Positions 14,471 through 22,705 of a DNA stretch of 36,592 bases are shown piece by piece. The stretch is from contig CAZFYZ010000031.1 of the NCBI GenBank assembly GCA_964523735.1, positions 1 to 36,592 on the forward strand, given 5' to 3'. Below the pieces are notes generated by a model that did no database searches, was not told the origin of the DNA, and saw nothing but the letters and a program-made list of their open reading frames with translations. The DNA comes from CAZFYZ01 sp964523735 (GTDB taxonomy: Bacteria; Armatimonadota; UBA5829). Every line of letters starts with the position of its first letter. Position 1 is the stretch's first letter. A program made the position numbers and the translations under genes.

Positions 14471-15364
14471 ATGACAACAGGCAAGCATTTCGCAGCGTTC
14501 GCACTGATTCTCATTGCGGCACTGAGCATATCGGGATGTGGTGAGCGTAAGTCGGCGGCGAACGGCAAGATGATAGTCGCGGCGGGGATCGCGCCTATGG
14601 CCAACTTCGCCAAACAAGTGGGCGGTGATCTGGTTCAGGTCGAGCTGATGGTCCCGCCAGGCCAGAACCCTCATACATATCAGCCGGAACCGAGGCAGAT
14701 GAAAGCCCTGAGCGAGGCGCGAGTGCTCGTGCTCAACGGCCTGGGGCTGGAGTTCTGGGCAGACAAGGCTGTGCAGGCCGCAAGCAACCCAAACCTGATG
14801 GTTGTAAAGACGGGTGAGGGTATCGCGACTTTGGCGGACGATGACGATCATCTGCATCCTGGAGGGAATCCCCACGTATGGGTCAGCCCCGTGTTGGCGA
14901 TTCGACAGGTTGGGGCGGTCAGGGACGCCTTCGAAAAGGCTGACCCCGAGCACACAGCAGAGTATACGGCTAACGCTTCGAGGTTCATCGGCGAACTCAA
15001 GAAGCTGGACGCGGACATACGAGACCAGGTCAAGAACTGGAAGACAAAGGGCTTCATCACCTTACACCCTTCGTGGCTCTACTTCGCGCACGAGTACGGG
15101 CTTGAGGAGGTTGCGTCCATCGAAAGAAGCCCCGGCCGCGAACCGACCCCGTCGGAGATGCGCGAGGTGATCGACCTGGCCCGCAAGCTGCACGCGAAAG
15201 CGATCTTCGCAGAACCGCAGTTCTCGGCCAAAGCCGCCCAGGTGGTTGCGAGCGAGACCGGCGCCAAAGTTGTGTTTCTTGATCCCTACGGCGAGCCGCC
15301 GGACTACGACTACGTCAAGACCATGCGCGCCAATCTGGAGAAGATGAGCGAGGCTTTGAGGTAG
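14471..15364 (+). CDS. znuA: Metal (zinc/manganese) ABC transporter substrate-binding lipoprotein
   Basis: ATG at 14471 is chosen because a lipoprotein signal follows at once (FAALILIAALSISGC type, lipobox ISGC). The cluster A-I solute-binding fold shows metal-ligand regions PGQNPHTYQPEP (His), a DDDDHLHPGGNPHVW acidic/His loop typical of zinc binders, the TLHPSWLYFAHEYGL His, and the final DPYGEP Asp. It captures Zn(II) (possibly Mn) outside the membrane and hands it to the permease. It is the first gene of an importer with znuC and znuB. Zinc is favoured by the His/Asp-rich loop, but manganese cannot be excluded. No Zur box was recognised. Confidence 0.92.
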   Translation: MTTGKHFAAFALILIAALSISGCGERKSAANGKMIVAAGIAPMANFAKQVGGDLVQVELMVPPGQNPHTYQPEPRQMKALSEARVLVLNGLGLEFWADKAVQAASNPNLMVVKTGEGIATLADDDDHLHPGGNPHVWVSPVLAIRQVGAVRDAFEKADPEHTAEYTANASRFIGELKKLDADIRDQVKNWKTKGFITLHPSWLYFAHEYGLEEVASIERSPGREPTPSEMREVIDLARKLHAKAIFAEPQFSAKAAQVVASETGAKVVFLDPYGEPPDYDYVKTMRANLEKMSEALR

Positions 15365-15376
15365 CTCCCAACTGAT

Positions 15377-16162
15377 ATGAGCAATGAGTCAGTAGTAGAG
15401 GTGCGCGGCGTTACCCTTGAGCATAACGGCATGGTTGTGCTCGATAGGGTGTCATTCACCGTGGGCAAGGGCGAGTTCGGCGCACTAATTGGCCCAAACG
15501 GCGCGGGCAAGACCACGCTGTTGAGAATCATCTTGGGGCTGATGCAGCCGGATTCCGGCGAGGTCTTCGTCTTCGGCAAACCGCCTGCCCTGTTAGGGGC
15601 TGAACGCTCGAAGATCGGCTACGTACCCCAAATCTTCGCGATCGACCTGAACTTCCCGGTGACGGTCTTTGAGACTGTGCTGATGGGCACCTACGGACGG
15701 CTTGGCATCGGACGCAGGCCGGGTAGGCAGGAGAGGGACGCCGCCATGGCGGCGATCGAGAAAGTCGGCATCATGGATCTCAAAGACCGGCCAATCGCCC
15801 GACTCTCCAGTGGCCAAAGGCAGCGGACATTCATTGCGCGGGCGCTTGCAAACCAACCCGAACTGCTGATCCTGGACGAGCCCACGACAGGTGTCGACGC
15901 CCCCACGACAGGCAGCCTCTACACATTGCTCAAACAGCTTAAGCAGGAGGGCGTCACGATTCTGCTGGTCTCACACGATGTGGGCGTAGTTGCGTCTTTT
16001 GTCGATCGCGTAGCGTGTCTCAACCGATCCCTGGTCGCTCACTGCAGGCCGGATGAGGTGGAGTGCAACGCGGCTATGCATTCGATGTACGGCTGCGACG
16101 TTGCGTATTTGCACCACGGCGAAGCACCGCATATCGTGGTGGAGGACCATCAGGATGCTTGA
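15377..16162 (+). CDS. znuC: Metal ABC transporter ATP-binding protein
   Basis: The 261-residue ABC ATPase has Walker A GPNGAGKTT, a Q-loop (YVPQ), signature LSSGQRQR, Walker B LLILDEP, D-loop TTGVD and H-loop SHD. The signature is LSSGQ rather than the usual LSGGQ; Gly-to-Ser here is seen in some metal importers and is probably tolerated. The C-terminus has several Cys and His residues (CLNRSLVAHCRPDE, YLHHGEAPH), which may sense or bind metal. It overlaps the permease gene by 8 nt. Confidence 0.95.
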   Translation: MSNESVVEVRGVTLEHNGMVVLDRVSFTVGKGEFGALIGPNGAGKTTLLRIILGLMQPDSGEVFVFGKPPALLGAERSKIGYVPQIFAIDLNFPVTVFETVLMGTYGRLGIGRRPGRQERDAAMAAIEKVGIMDLKDRPIARLSSGQRQRTFIARALANQPELLILDEPTTGVDAPTTGSLYTLLKQLKQEGVTILLVSHDVGVVASFVDRVACLNRSLVAHCRPDEVECNAAMHSMYGCDVAYLHHGEAPHIVVEDHQDA

Positions 16163-16973
16163 GAGTTTCCACTACGCATATATGCAAAAGGCGCTCATTG
16201 CCGGGGTCTTGGTCGGCGGACTATGCGCAGTGATAGGCGTCTATGTTGTTCTCAAGGGATTGTCGTTTATCGGCGCGGGGATCAGTCATGCATCTTTTGG
16301 CGGAGTAGCGATTGGAGTTGCGCTCAGGGTGGAGCCGATCTGGTCAGCTGTAGTCTTCTGTGTGCTGGTGGCTTGGGGGATCGGTCTCGTGTCGCGCCGG
16401 GGGAACGTGAAAGAAGATACTGCGGTCGGCATCTTCTTTGCATCGACAATGGCGCTGGGGATTCTGATAATTGGGTGGATGAAGGGGTATCAGTTTGACC
16501 TCTTCGGATATCTGTTCGGCAGCATCCTTGCCGTCACCCAGCAGGACGTGTGGACGACTGTCATCATAGCAGCTGTGGTGCTGGGGTGCGTGGCGTTCTT
16601 CTACAAAGACCTGATGTTCGTCGCCTTCGACTCCGAGACCGCGCAAGTCACTGGCGTTCCCGCCGGGAAGCTCTACTTCCTGTTGATCACGCTGATAGCG
16701 CTCACGGTGGTGATGTCGATCAAGGTCGTCGGGATCGTGCTGGTGTCGGCACTGATCGTGACGCCGGCCGCGGCCGCATTCCAGCTTACGGAGAGCTTCA
16801 GCAAGATGATGGCAGTGGCTGTCGTGTTGGGTGTGTCCTCCTGCGTGCTCGGCCTCGTTCTGGCTGATCTGCTGGGAATCGCCCCTGGTGCCACGATTGT
16901 GCTGCTCGCGACCCTGGCGTTCTTTGTCTCGGCCGCGCTTTCTCCTAGGCGGAGACGCCGCAAGACCCTATAG
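16155..16973 (+). CDS. znuB: Metal ABC transporter permease (ZnuB/TroC family)
   Basis: ATG at 16155, inside the end of znuC, lies after GGAGGA (16141-16146). The 272-residue product has about eight hydrophobic helices and the family marks GVYVVLKGLSFIGAGISHASFGGVAIG and VVGIVLVSALIVTPAAAAFQLT. The tail RRRRRK is cytoplasmic by the positive-inside rule. It forms the membrane channel for the znuA-znuC importer. Only 9 nt separate its stop from the stop of the convergent GGDEF gene, with no terminator visible between. Confidence 0.95.
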   Translation: MLESFHYAYMQKALIAGVLVGGLCAVIGVYVVLKGLSFIGAGISHASFGGVAIGVALRVEPIWSAVVFCVLVAWGIGLVSRRGNVKEDTAVGIFFASTMALGILIIGWMKGYQFDLFGYLFGSILAVTQQDVWTTVIIAAVVLGCVAFFYKDLMFVAFDSETAQVTGVPAGKLYFLLITLIALTVVMSIKVVGIVLVSALIVTPAAAAFQLTESFSKMMAVAVVLGVSSCVLGLVLADLLGIAPGATIVLLATLAFFVSAALSPRRRRRKTL

Positions 16974-16982
16974 TTGTGTAGC

Positions 16983-19118
16983 CTAGGCCGCCTCTCTATC
17001 GCTTATCTGCTGCTCGATGATCCGCGAGACCACTCGCCCGGCAGCCTGGACCGCAAGCGGATCAAACTGAGCGCCGGACATTTTGCGGATCTCCTCGAGA
17101 GCCTGTTCGAGGGTCAGCGCCTGCTTGTAGGACCTCGGCGAGACCATCGCGTCGATGGAGTCGGCTATCGCTACCACGCGCGAAATCATGGGTATGTCAT
17201 TGCCTGCCAGTCGCCCGGGGTAGCCATGGCCATCGAAGCGCTCGTGGTGCCGAAGGACTATATCAGCCACTGCAACAAGCTGAGGACTCTGCGCCAGTAT
17301 CTCGGAACCTACCTTGCAGTGGCGCTTGATAGTCTCTACCTCCTCGGGCTCCAGCGAGCCTGTCTTCATGAGCAGATCCTGGTCGACTCCCAGCATGCCG
17401 ACATCATGCAGCAGGGCCGCCTTGCACGTGAGCGCCAGATCCTGTGTACTGAACCCCAACTCCCGACCGATAGCGACAGCATACTCGGCCGTCTTTTCCG
17501 AATGCCGAACGCTCCCGGGATCACGTGTGTCGATGGCGGCGACGAGGGGTCTGATTGCCGACATACTGGTGTCGCGCATAAATGCATCCAATACGGGCAG
17601 GCGATTCATCGCGACGCCGTGCGTCTGCACAACTTCCTGGAACGCGCAGACAGTGTTCCTGTCTCGCTTGGCCTCTAGTAGGGCGGCATCGGCAGCCTGG
17701 AGAAGGTCCGACGGAGCCGCGCCGTCATCAGGGTAGATGCCGACTCCCACGCTGACGGTAAGCGATATGCCGTGATGCCCAGACTTGTCGATGCTCTTAG
17801 TGCGTACGGCCGTTCTCTGGATGGTTGCGCGCAGTCTTTCCGCTCCAGACAGCGCCTGTACGAGGTCGGTTTCCGGCAGCAGCACAACGAACTCCTCGCC
17901 TCCATATCTTGCTGCTATGTCGGTCCCTCTGATTGTCTCTACTATCAACTGGGCAACTGACTTGAGGACAAGGTCGCCCGTTGGGTGTCCGTGAGTGTCA
18001 TTGATGTACTTAAAGTGATCGATGTCAATCAGCATCACGGCCAACGGTCGGTTGTAGCGCTCGGCCAGCTGAGTGTGATGTTTGAGTTGCTCCTGCATGT
18101 AACCGTGGTTGTACAGGCCGGTCAGTTCGTCCCTGTTTGCACGCAGGGCCAGTGCGCGATTCTTGGAGTAGCTGACCCCGGCCACCCCGATTACGCCGCA
18201 CAGTACCATGAGGAACACTGAGAAGTGGCGTATTGTGCTCAAGGTGGACATTATACCGGTTCTGGAGGTTACGTTTATTATGCTGCCAACGGGTGCGCCG
18301 TTGATGTCTTCAATCGGCAGGATGCCGTAGGCCGTCATCGAATCCGTGGAGACTTGGACCGTCGGTGTGTCGGGTGCCTTGCCACCTTTCATAAGACGAT
18401 AGACCACAGGCGGCAATGTACTAAGCTGGCCGAGGCTGCGGACGCCGATCATCTGGCTGTTAGTCTGGCAGAAGGCCAGGCGATCCTGTGTCCCAACCGC
18501 CAGATCCTGCAGATACTCCGCAGTCACCTGTCGCGCAACAAGCAGCATGCCCCTCGGCTCGCCCGTGTGGTTACTGAGGCGCACGCAATCAGAAGCGAAG
18601 CTGTACACCCGCCGGTCGAGCATAATGAACCCACGGCTTGCGTTGCCGCTCATCGACCTCTCGAAAAGCTTGTAACGCGACAAATCCTTCAGCAGCTTGC
18701 CGTGGAGTCCCTTCGACCACACCAGTTCTCCTTTGGTCCCCTGCAAGAGGATGATGTCAAAACCGAACGCGCTGGTCGCTATGCCGGCCTCGATATTCGT
18801 TTCCATCCAAGCAGGGTCCCTAATCAACATCTGATGGTAGATGTCATCCCAGTGGCAGTAGTCACGGCAGTTTGCAACGTCGACGTTTCGAGTCTTGTCG
18901 ATGCGGCGTCCGAGGTTCTTCACGTCGCGCATCGTCATTTCCTGCTCCCTCGCCTCAGTTCGGGCGACTACTACCGCCTGCACTGCATAGGCGTAAACAA
19001 CAACCGGGAGCACGCCAGCGAGAGGTAGGAGACCTCGGAAGCTAGCACGCTTGCCAGGGGCGAATATTATCGCGTAACGCTTGAAAAGACTCAGGGCCAG
19101 AGTTAATAGAGATCTCAC
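16983..19118 (-). CDS. CHASE4-GGDEF-HD-GYP protein: bifunctional c-di-GMP enzyme
   Basis: GTG start with AGGA upstream; 711 residues. Layout: transmembrane helix about 30-52; periplasmic CHASE4-like sensor 53-295 (DYCHWDDIYHQM mark at 87-98); second helix 299-317; GGDEF domain about 325-495 with GGEEF at 406-410 and the inhibitory RxxD (RGTD, 397-400) five residues before it; HD-GYP domain about 520-710 with HD at 571-572, H600 and HHERFDGHGYP at 624-634. The cyclase should be active and product-inhibited. In the HD-GYP part the usual HDxGK reads HDVGM, losing the conserved Lys, so hydrolysis may be weak or altered. It is the last gene of a three-gene operon with a second HD-GYP protein. Confidence 0.92.
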   Translation of the reverse strand: MRSLLTLALSLFKRYAIIFAPGKRASFRGLLPLAGVLPVVVYAYAVQAVVVARTEAREQEMTMRDVKNLGRRIDKTRNVDVANCRDYCHWDDIYHQMLIRDPAWMETNIEAGIATSAFGFDIILLQGTKGELVWSKGLHGKLLKDLSRYKLFERSMSGNASRGFIMLDRRVYSFASDCVRLSNHTGEPRGMLLVARQVTAEYLQDLAVGTQDRLAFCQTNSQMIGVRSLGQLSTLPPVVYRLMKGGKAPDTPTVQVSTDSMTAYGILPIEDINGAPVGSIINVTSRTGIMSTLSTIRHFSVFLMVLCGVIGVAGVSYSKNRALALRANRDELTGLYNHGYMQEQLKHHTQLAERYNRPLAVMLIDIDHFKYINDTHGHPTGDLVLKSVAQLIVETIRGTDIAARYGGEEFVVLLPETDLVQALSGAERLRATIQRTAVRTKSIDKSGHHGISLTVSVGVGIYPDDGAAPSDLLQAADAALLEAKRDRNTVCAFQEVVQTHGVAMNRLPVLDAFMRDTSMSAIRPLVAAIDTRDPGSVRHSEKTAEYAVAIGRELGFSTQDLALTCKAALLHDVGMLGVDQDLLMKTGSLEPEEVETIKRHCKVGSEILAQSPQLVAVADIVLRHHERFDGHGYPGRLAGNDIPMISRVVAIADSIDAMVSPRSYKQALTLEQALEEIRKMSGAQFDPLAVQAAGRVVSRIIEQQISDREAA

Positions 19119-19127
19119 GGAAGTTTC

Positions 19128-19775
19128 CTACTCTCTACTGAGGTCGATGTAACTACTAAATGTCAGGCCAAGCTCGCTTGATGTTTCACTGCGGCTGTTG
19201 GGCTTGCCGGCGGCCAGGGTCAGCCAGGAGTCGGAGCCGAGTTTGTGGCTCACGCCCACGCGTAGGTGGTTTGCATCTCCCGGCAAGTAGTCGACTCCCA
19301 GCCATAGGCTTTCGCCGATGTCTATATCCGCTCCCACCATAAGTCCGTGAGAGTAACTGCTGTTGATAACTCCGAAGTGTGTCCTGACAGTCCCTATTGC
19401 CTTGGACATTACGAAGTATGACGTTGGCTTGCTGGCCCTCGCAATATCCATGAACCCAACTGCGAAGGCAGGTGTCCGCTTGCCCTCGTCGAACAGCTTC
19501 AACTTGCCGTTCCAGTAGTTCTCGCTGGAGTCTTCGGTCTCATACTTGTCTACTCCGAACTCCAGTCGATTTCCGATGCCAAGCTGAGTCATAATGCCCG
19601 AGGTTGACTCAGTTGTCATCATTGTCGAGTAGCCGTAGTTGGACGCCTCTAGCAGAAGCGTGTTGGCTCCCAGAGTCTCGGCCGTAGGTATGTAATTCAG
19701 GCTCGAGGGATACGCAAGCAGCGCCGAAGCCCCACAGACCAGTAGGGCAGCGGCTATTATGGTCTTAATACACAC
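19128..19775 (-). CDS. Exported beta-barrel-like protein
   Basis: GTG at 19775 is chosen: GGAGGA lies 7 nt upstream and a signal peptide starts at once (MCIKTIIAAALLVCGASALLAYP). An ATG at 19790 overlaps that ribosome binding site. After the leader comes YIPTAETLGANTLLLEASNYG, then alternating strands with aromatic girdles (NRLEFGVDKYET, YWNGKLKLFDEGK, AFAVGFMDI, LWLGVDYL, LRVGVSHKLG). The pattern resembles YjbH-like or small outer-membrane barrel proteins that begin with a tale of the form IPTA...G. It sits 17 nt after the HD-GYP gene and 9 nt before the CHASE4-GGDEF-HD-GYP gene, so it is probably an envelope partner or output of that c-di-GMP module. The family assignment is tentative. Confidence 0.6.
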   Translation of the reverse strand: MCIKTIIAAALLVCGASALLAYPSSLNYIPTAETLGANTLLLEASNYGYSTMMTTESTSGIMTQLGIGNRLEFGVDKYETEDSSENYWNGKLKLFDEGKRTPAFAVGFMDIARASKPTSYFVMSKAIGTVRTHFGVINSSYSHGLMVGADIDIGESLWLGVDYLPGDANHLRVGVSHKLGSDSWLTLAAGKPNSRSETSSELGLTFSSYIDLSRE

Positions 19776-19792
19776 GCAGGTGTCCTCCATGT

Positions 19793-20398
19793 TCAACACT
19801 CGAGATATCCGGCTTTGATTGCCTCCCGGAGCGCCCGAACCATGCACGGGTCGAACTGCGTTCCCGCGCAGCTTTCTATCTCCGAAAGTGCCGACTCCTG
19901 ATCGCGGGCATCCCTCCACGGGACATCTGAGGTCAGTATGTCAAAGGCCTCCGCGACTGCAATGATCTTCGAACCCGTGGGAATGTTGTCGCCTGACAAT
20001 CCATCCGGATAGCCTTTTCCATCAAAGCGCTCGTGATGATGTTTGACCAGGATCGAGGCCGCCTGCAATCCATCGATCTTCTCGAGGATGCGGATGGAGA
20101 TCTCCGCGTGCTGCTTCATGATCTCGAATTCCTGATCGGTGAGTCTTCCAAACTTGTTGACAATCTTGCGGGAGATGGCGATCTTGCCGATGTCATGCAG
20201 GCCGGCTGCATACTTGAGATCCGCCAGGTCGTCCCCCGAGAGCCCCATCACCCGTCCTATCGCGAGGCAGTATCTGGAAACCCTTCGGCTGTGCCCTTCG
20301 GCGGTCTTGTCACGTTGCCCGGCTGCTGTAACCAGCGCATCGATGGTTTGTTCATAGACGCGCTGTAAGCCGCCTCGATCCGCACGTTCGACGCCCAT
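19793..20398 (-). CDS. HD-GYP domain phosphodiesterase
   Basis: ATG at 20398 is preferred over ATG at 20404 because GGGAGG directly abuts the latter and is 6 nt from the former. The product of about 201 residues is almost only an HD-GYP domain: HSRRVSRYCLAIGR, HDIGKIAI with the canonical Lys, KQHAEISIRILE, and HHHERFDGKGYPDGLSGDNIP. All metal and GYP motifs are intact, so active c-di-GMP hydrolysis is expected. It has no receiver or sensor domain and is cytoplasmic. It is the first gene of an operon whose third gene can make c-di-GMP and has a degenerate HDxGM. Confidence 0.93.
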   Translation of the reverse strand: MGVERADRGGLQRVYEQTIDALVTAAGQRDKTAEGHSRRVSRYCLAIGRVMGLSGDDLADLKYAAGLHDIGKIAISRKIVNKFGRLTDQEFEIMKQHAEISIRILEKIDGLQAASILVKHHHERFDGKGYPDGLSGDNIPTGSKIIAVAEAFDILTSDVPWRDARDQESALSEIESCAGTQFDPCMVRALREAIKAGYLEC

Positions 20399-20471
20399 TC
20401 GCATCCTCCCGAGTCACAAACGATCATGCATCATCTTCGGCAGCAGTAGGCTTTGTCTTCAGTCCCAGTTA

Positions 20472-20501
20472 CCGCGGTTGATGCCGGGGCATCTTGCGCG
20501 G
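20472..20501. promoter_or_regulatory. 30-bp symmetric palindrome between divergent genes
   Basis: Outer arms CCGCG (20472-20476) and CGCGG (20497-20501), and inner arms GATGC (20480-20484) and GCATC (20489-20493), with equal 3-nt gaps on both sides and a 4-nt centre. The exact symmetry suits an operator for a dimeric regulator or a two-tier hairpin. It lies between the HD-GYP operon and the adaptor gene. Confidence 0.4.
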
Positions 20502-20565
20502 GGTCTCACGTTTGCTTGCGAACAGGGTGGGGAATGGCTACGGATAGCAGACGGAGGACAAGACA

Positions 20566-21723
20566 ATGCGCAAACATCGACCATTCGCATACTTCACTAC
20601 GGCACTCGTCCTTGCAGCTTTCGGCGCCTGCCTGCTGAATGGCTGCGGCAAGAGACCCACTAGCGCAGTCGTCGACAGGCGCGATATCGTTGAGCAGGCC
20701 AAGGTCTCAGGCTCAGTGGTGGCTCCGCCGATAGCTGACGCGCGAGTGGCCACGCCCTATGCAGCGCCAGTCCAGAAAGTGGATGTTACCGTTGGGGAGC
20801 GTGTGAGAGAGGGCGAGGTAATCGCCGAGCTATCCGCTCCTCAGAGTGACCTCTACTATCGCGAGGCACGTTTACGTGTTCAGCAGGCAAGGGCGGCTCT
20901 GGCGCGCGAGAAATCCGCGAGCGATAGACAGATAGCTGCGGCTCGAAAGGCAGTCCAACAGGCGAGAGCGGCTGAGAAGACTGCTCAGGCAGCGCAGCAG
21001 TTGCCACCGGAAGAGATTGCTGGCGCCGGACCCAGCGTGAGCACGGCAACGGCTCGTAGACAGGACGCTGAACAAGCACTTGCGAGCACTCAGGCTTCAG
21101 CTGAGGCAAGTCTCGTGCCACTTCAGCGACAGGTGGCCTCGGCGGAGCAGGCCCTGCAGGAAGCTCAGACAGGACGATCGGCTGCTATGATACGTACGCC
21201 TATCTCGGGGACCGTTCTGAGAGTCTACGTCAAGCCTGGCGACGTCCTTGATCCTGGTGGAAAGCGAATCGCGGCACGGGTTGTCGATCTTGATGCGCTC
21301 AAAGTGGACGCGAGCATCACTGATGAACTCGCGGCTAAGCTGCCGCCCCGTGCTCGCGCGACCGTCACCGTAGATGATTTGCCGGGCAAGCAGTTCACGG
21401 GCAGGCTGGAGAACATCTACTCGCGCCCTACTGGTCGCAGAGGGAGCATCGAGCATTCAGCGTCTGTTGCCATTGTGAACAAGGACGGGGCGGTCAAGCC
21501 CGACATGAAAGCCGATGCCTGGCTCATACTGGACCAGGTCAGTGATGTCCTCGCGGTGCCGAACGATGCCCTGTTCAAGAGTGACGACAGGTGGGCGGTT
21601 AAGGTCCGGGCAGCAAAGGACAAGTGGCGGACGCGCCTCGTAGAGATCGGGATCAGCGATGGCGAGTACACTCAGATAGAATCGGGACTGCGCGAAGGTG
21701 AGGTGGTATCGCTCAATCCCTGA
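20566..21723 (+). CDS. Efflux RND/HlyD-type periplasmic adaptor lipoprotein (orphan)
   Basis: GGAGGA lies 7 nt before the ATG. The 385-residue product has a lipoprotein leader (LLNGC lipobox near 26). A lipoyl half-motif follows (APVQKVDVTVGERVREGEVIAEL), then a long Ala/Gln/Arg-rich coiled-coil hairpin (about 95-205). The second lipoyl half is MIRTPISGTVLRVYVKPGDVLDPG, and beta-barrel and membrane-proximal domains end the protein (VTVDDLPGKQFTGRLENI ... DVLAVPNDALF). Such adaptors bridge an inner-membrane pump (RND or MacB/ABC) to an outer-membrane channel. No pump or TolC-like gene is adjacent: the upstream neighbour is divergent and the downstream one is a ferredoxin-like gene. It either joins a pump encoded elsewhere or its operon was split. 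Confidence 0.88.
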   Translation: MRKHRPFAYFTTALVLAAFGACLLNGCGKRPTSAVVDRRDIVEQAKVSGSVVAPPIADARVATPYAAPVQKVDVTVGERVREGEVIAELSAPQSDLYYREARLRVQQARAALAREKSASDRQIAAARKAVQQARAAEKTAQAAQQLPPEEIAGAGPSVSTATARRQDAEQALASTQASAEASLVPLQRQVASAEQALQEAQTGRSAAMIRTPISGTVLRVYVKPGDVLDPGGKRIAARVVDLDALKVDASITDELAAKLPPRARATVTVDDLPGKQFTGRLENIYSRPTGRRGSIEHSASVAIVNKDGAVKPDMKADAWLILDQVSDVLAVPNDALFKSDDRWAVKVRAAKDKWRTRLVEIGISDGEYTQIESGLREGEVVSLNP

Positions 21724-21771
21724 GTAGACCGCGAATGCTGGTCCAGGAGAACACCACATTTCTCTGCTGAC

Positions 21772-21813
21772 TTGACCTGCGTCAAAGAACCCCTGCCTTG
21801 ATCCCGGTAGAAT
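21772..21813 (+). promoter_or_regulatory. Crp/Fnr-type activator box and -10 of the ferredoxin-like gene
   Basis: TTGACCTGCGTCAA (21772-21785) is a perfect TTGAC-N4-GTCAA palindrome of the Fnr/Dnr/HcpR kind. TAGAAT (21808-21813) is a -10 that sets the transcription start at about 21820. The palindrome centre is then at -41.5, the classical class II activator position. No -35 is needed. Confidence 0.7.
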
Positions 21814-21862
21814 GGCAATGTGAGAAGCGGTTATGAGCTTTCAACTTTCCGGGAGGTGCGAT

Positions 21863-22648
21863 ATGGCAAGGCAAGTCAGGCAGATGATCAAGATAGACGA
21901 AGAGAAGTGCAACGGTTGCGGGCTGTGCGTGACAGGCTGCGCGGAGGGCGCGCTGCAAGTAGTTGACGGCAAAGCGAAGCTGGTTTCAGAGACTTACTGC
22001 GATGGTTTGGGTGCATGCATCGGCGAATGCCCTCAGGGCGCGCTAACTTTCGAATCGCGGGAGGCAGATGAATTCGACGAGGCGGCGACTATCGACCATC
22101 TGATGAAGAGTGGTCGATCCGTTCAGGCGCATCTGGATCATATGGCTGCCCATGCCGCCGGCGGTGCACATGAGGGGCACGCGCACGGCCACGGTCACGC
22201 GGGTCACGTCTGCCCGTCGGCGAAGACAATAGACCGGACTAAGGACGCCTGCAAATGTGAGGAGACGGCAACGGGCAAGGTTGAGAGCGAGCTGCGGCAC
22301 TGGCCGGTGAAGCTCTACCTGGTGAATCCGTCCGCATCATTCTTTGAGGACGCGGACCTTCTGCTGGCGGCAGATTGCGTCCCATTCGCGTTCGGAGGGT
22401 TCCATCCGGAGATGCTCAAGGGCAAGACGCTGGTGACCGGCTGCCCCAAGTTCGATGATACCGAACTCTATCTGGAGAAGCTGACCCACATCCTGAGCTT
22501 GCACGACGTGAAGAGCATCACGGTTGCGCAGATGGAAGTGCCCTGCTGCTCAGGTATGACGCGGCTTGCGCAGGCGGCGGTAGAGGCAAGCGGCAAGCAG
22601 GTGCCCGTGCGGACGGTCACCATTGGGCTGGATGGGGAGCTTTTGTAG
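21863..22648 (+). CDS. Ferredoxin-like 2[4Fe-4S] protein with His-rich loop
   Basis: ATG at 21863 with GGGAGG 6 nt upstream; an in-frame ATG at 21833 lacks a ribosome binding site. The 261-residue product has two ferredoxin cluster motifs (CNGCGLCVTGC near 16-26, CDGLGACIGECP near 46-57). A His-rich linker follows at about 100-120 (EGHAHGHGHAGHVC). The C-terminal domain of about 120 residues has cysteines in ADCVPF, TGCPKFDD and VPCCSGM. This type occurs in many anaerobes, often under Fnr-family control and near hybrid-cluster or nitrogen-oxide genes. An electron-transfer or cluster/metal-sensing role is likely; substrate unknown. The upstream box suggests induction by low oxygen or nitrosative stress. 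Confidence 0.85.
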   Translation: MARQVRQMIKIDEEKCNGCGLCVTGCAEGALQVVDGKAKLVSETYCDGLGACIGECPQGALTFESREADEFDEAATIDHLMKSGRSVQAHLDHMAAHAAGGAHEGHAHGHGHAGHVCPSAKTIDRTKDACKCEETATGKVESELRHWPVKLYLVNPSASFFEDADLLLAADCVPFAFGGFHPEMLKGKTLVTGCPKFDDTELYLEKLTHILSLHDVKSITVAQMEVPCCSGMTRLAQAAVEASGKQVPVRTVTIGLDGELL

Positions 22649-22705
22649 CAACTTGCTGCAGGCGCAATGGCGCAGCCGGTATTGGAAGCTCAACTGACCC
22701 GGAAG

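Noticed and set aside
18225..19028. Long plus-strand frames opposite the CHASE4-GGDEF-HD-GYP gene
   Set aside because: The minus strand encodes clear GGEEF and HD-GYP motifs; the plus frames are antisense shadows without a ribosome binding site or known motif.
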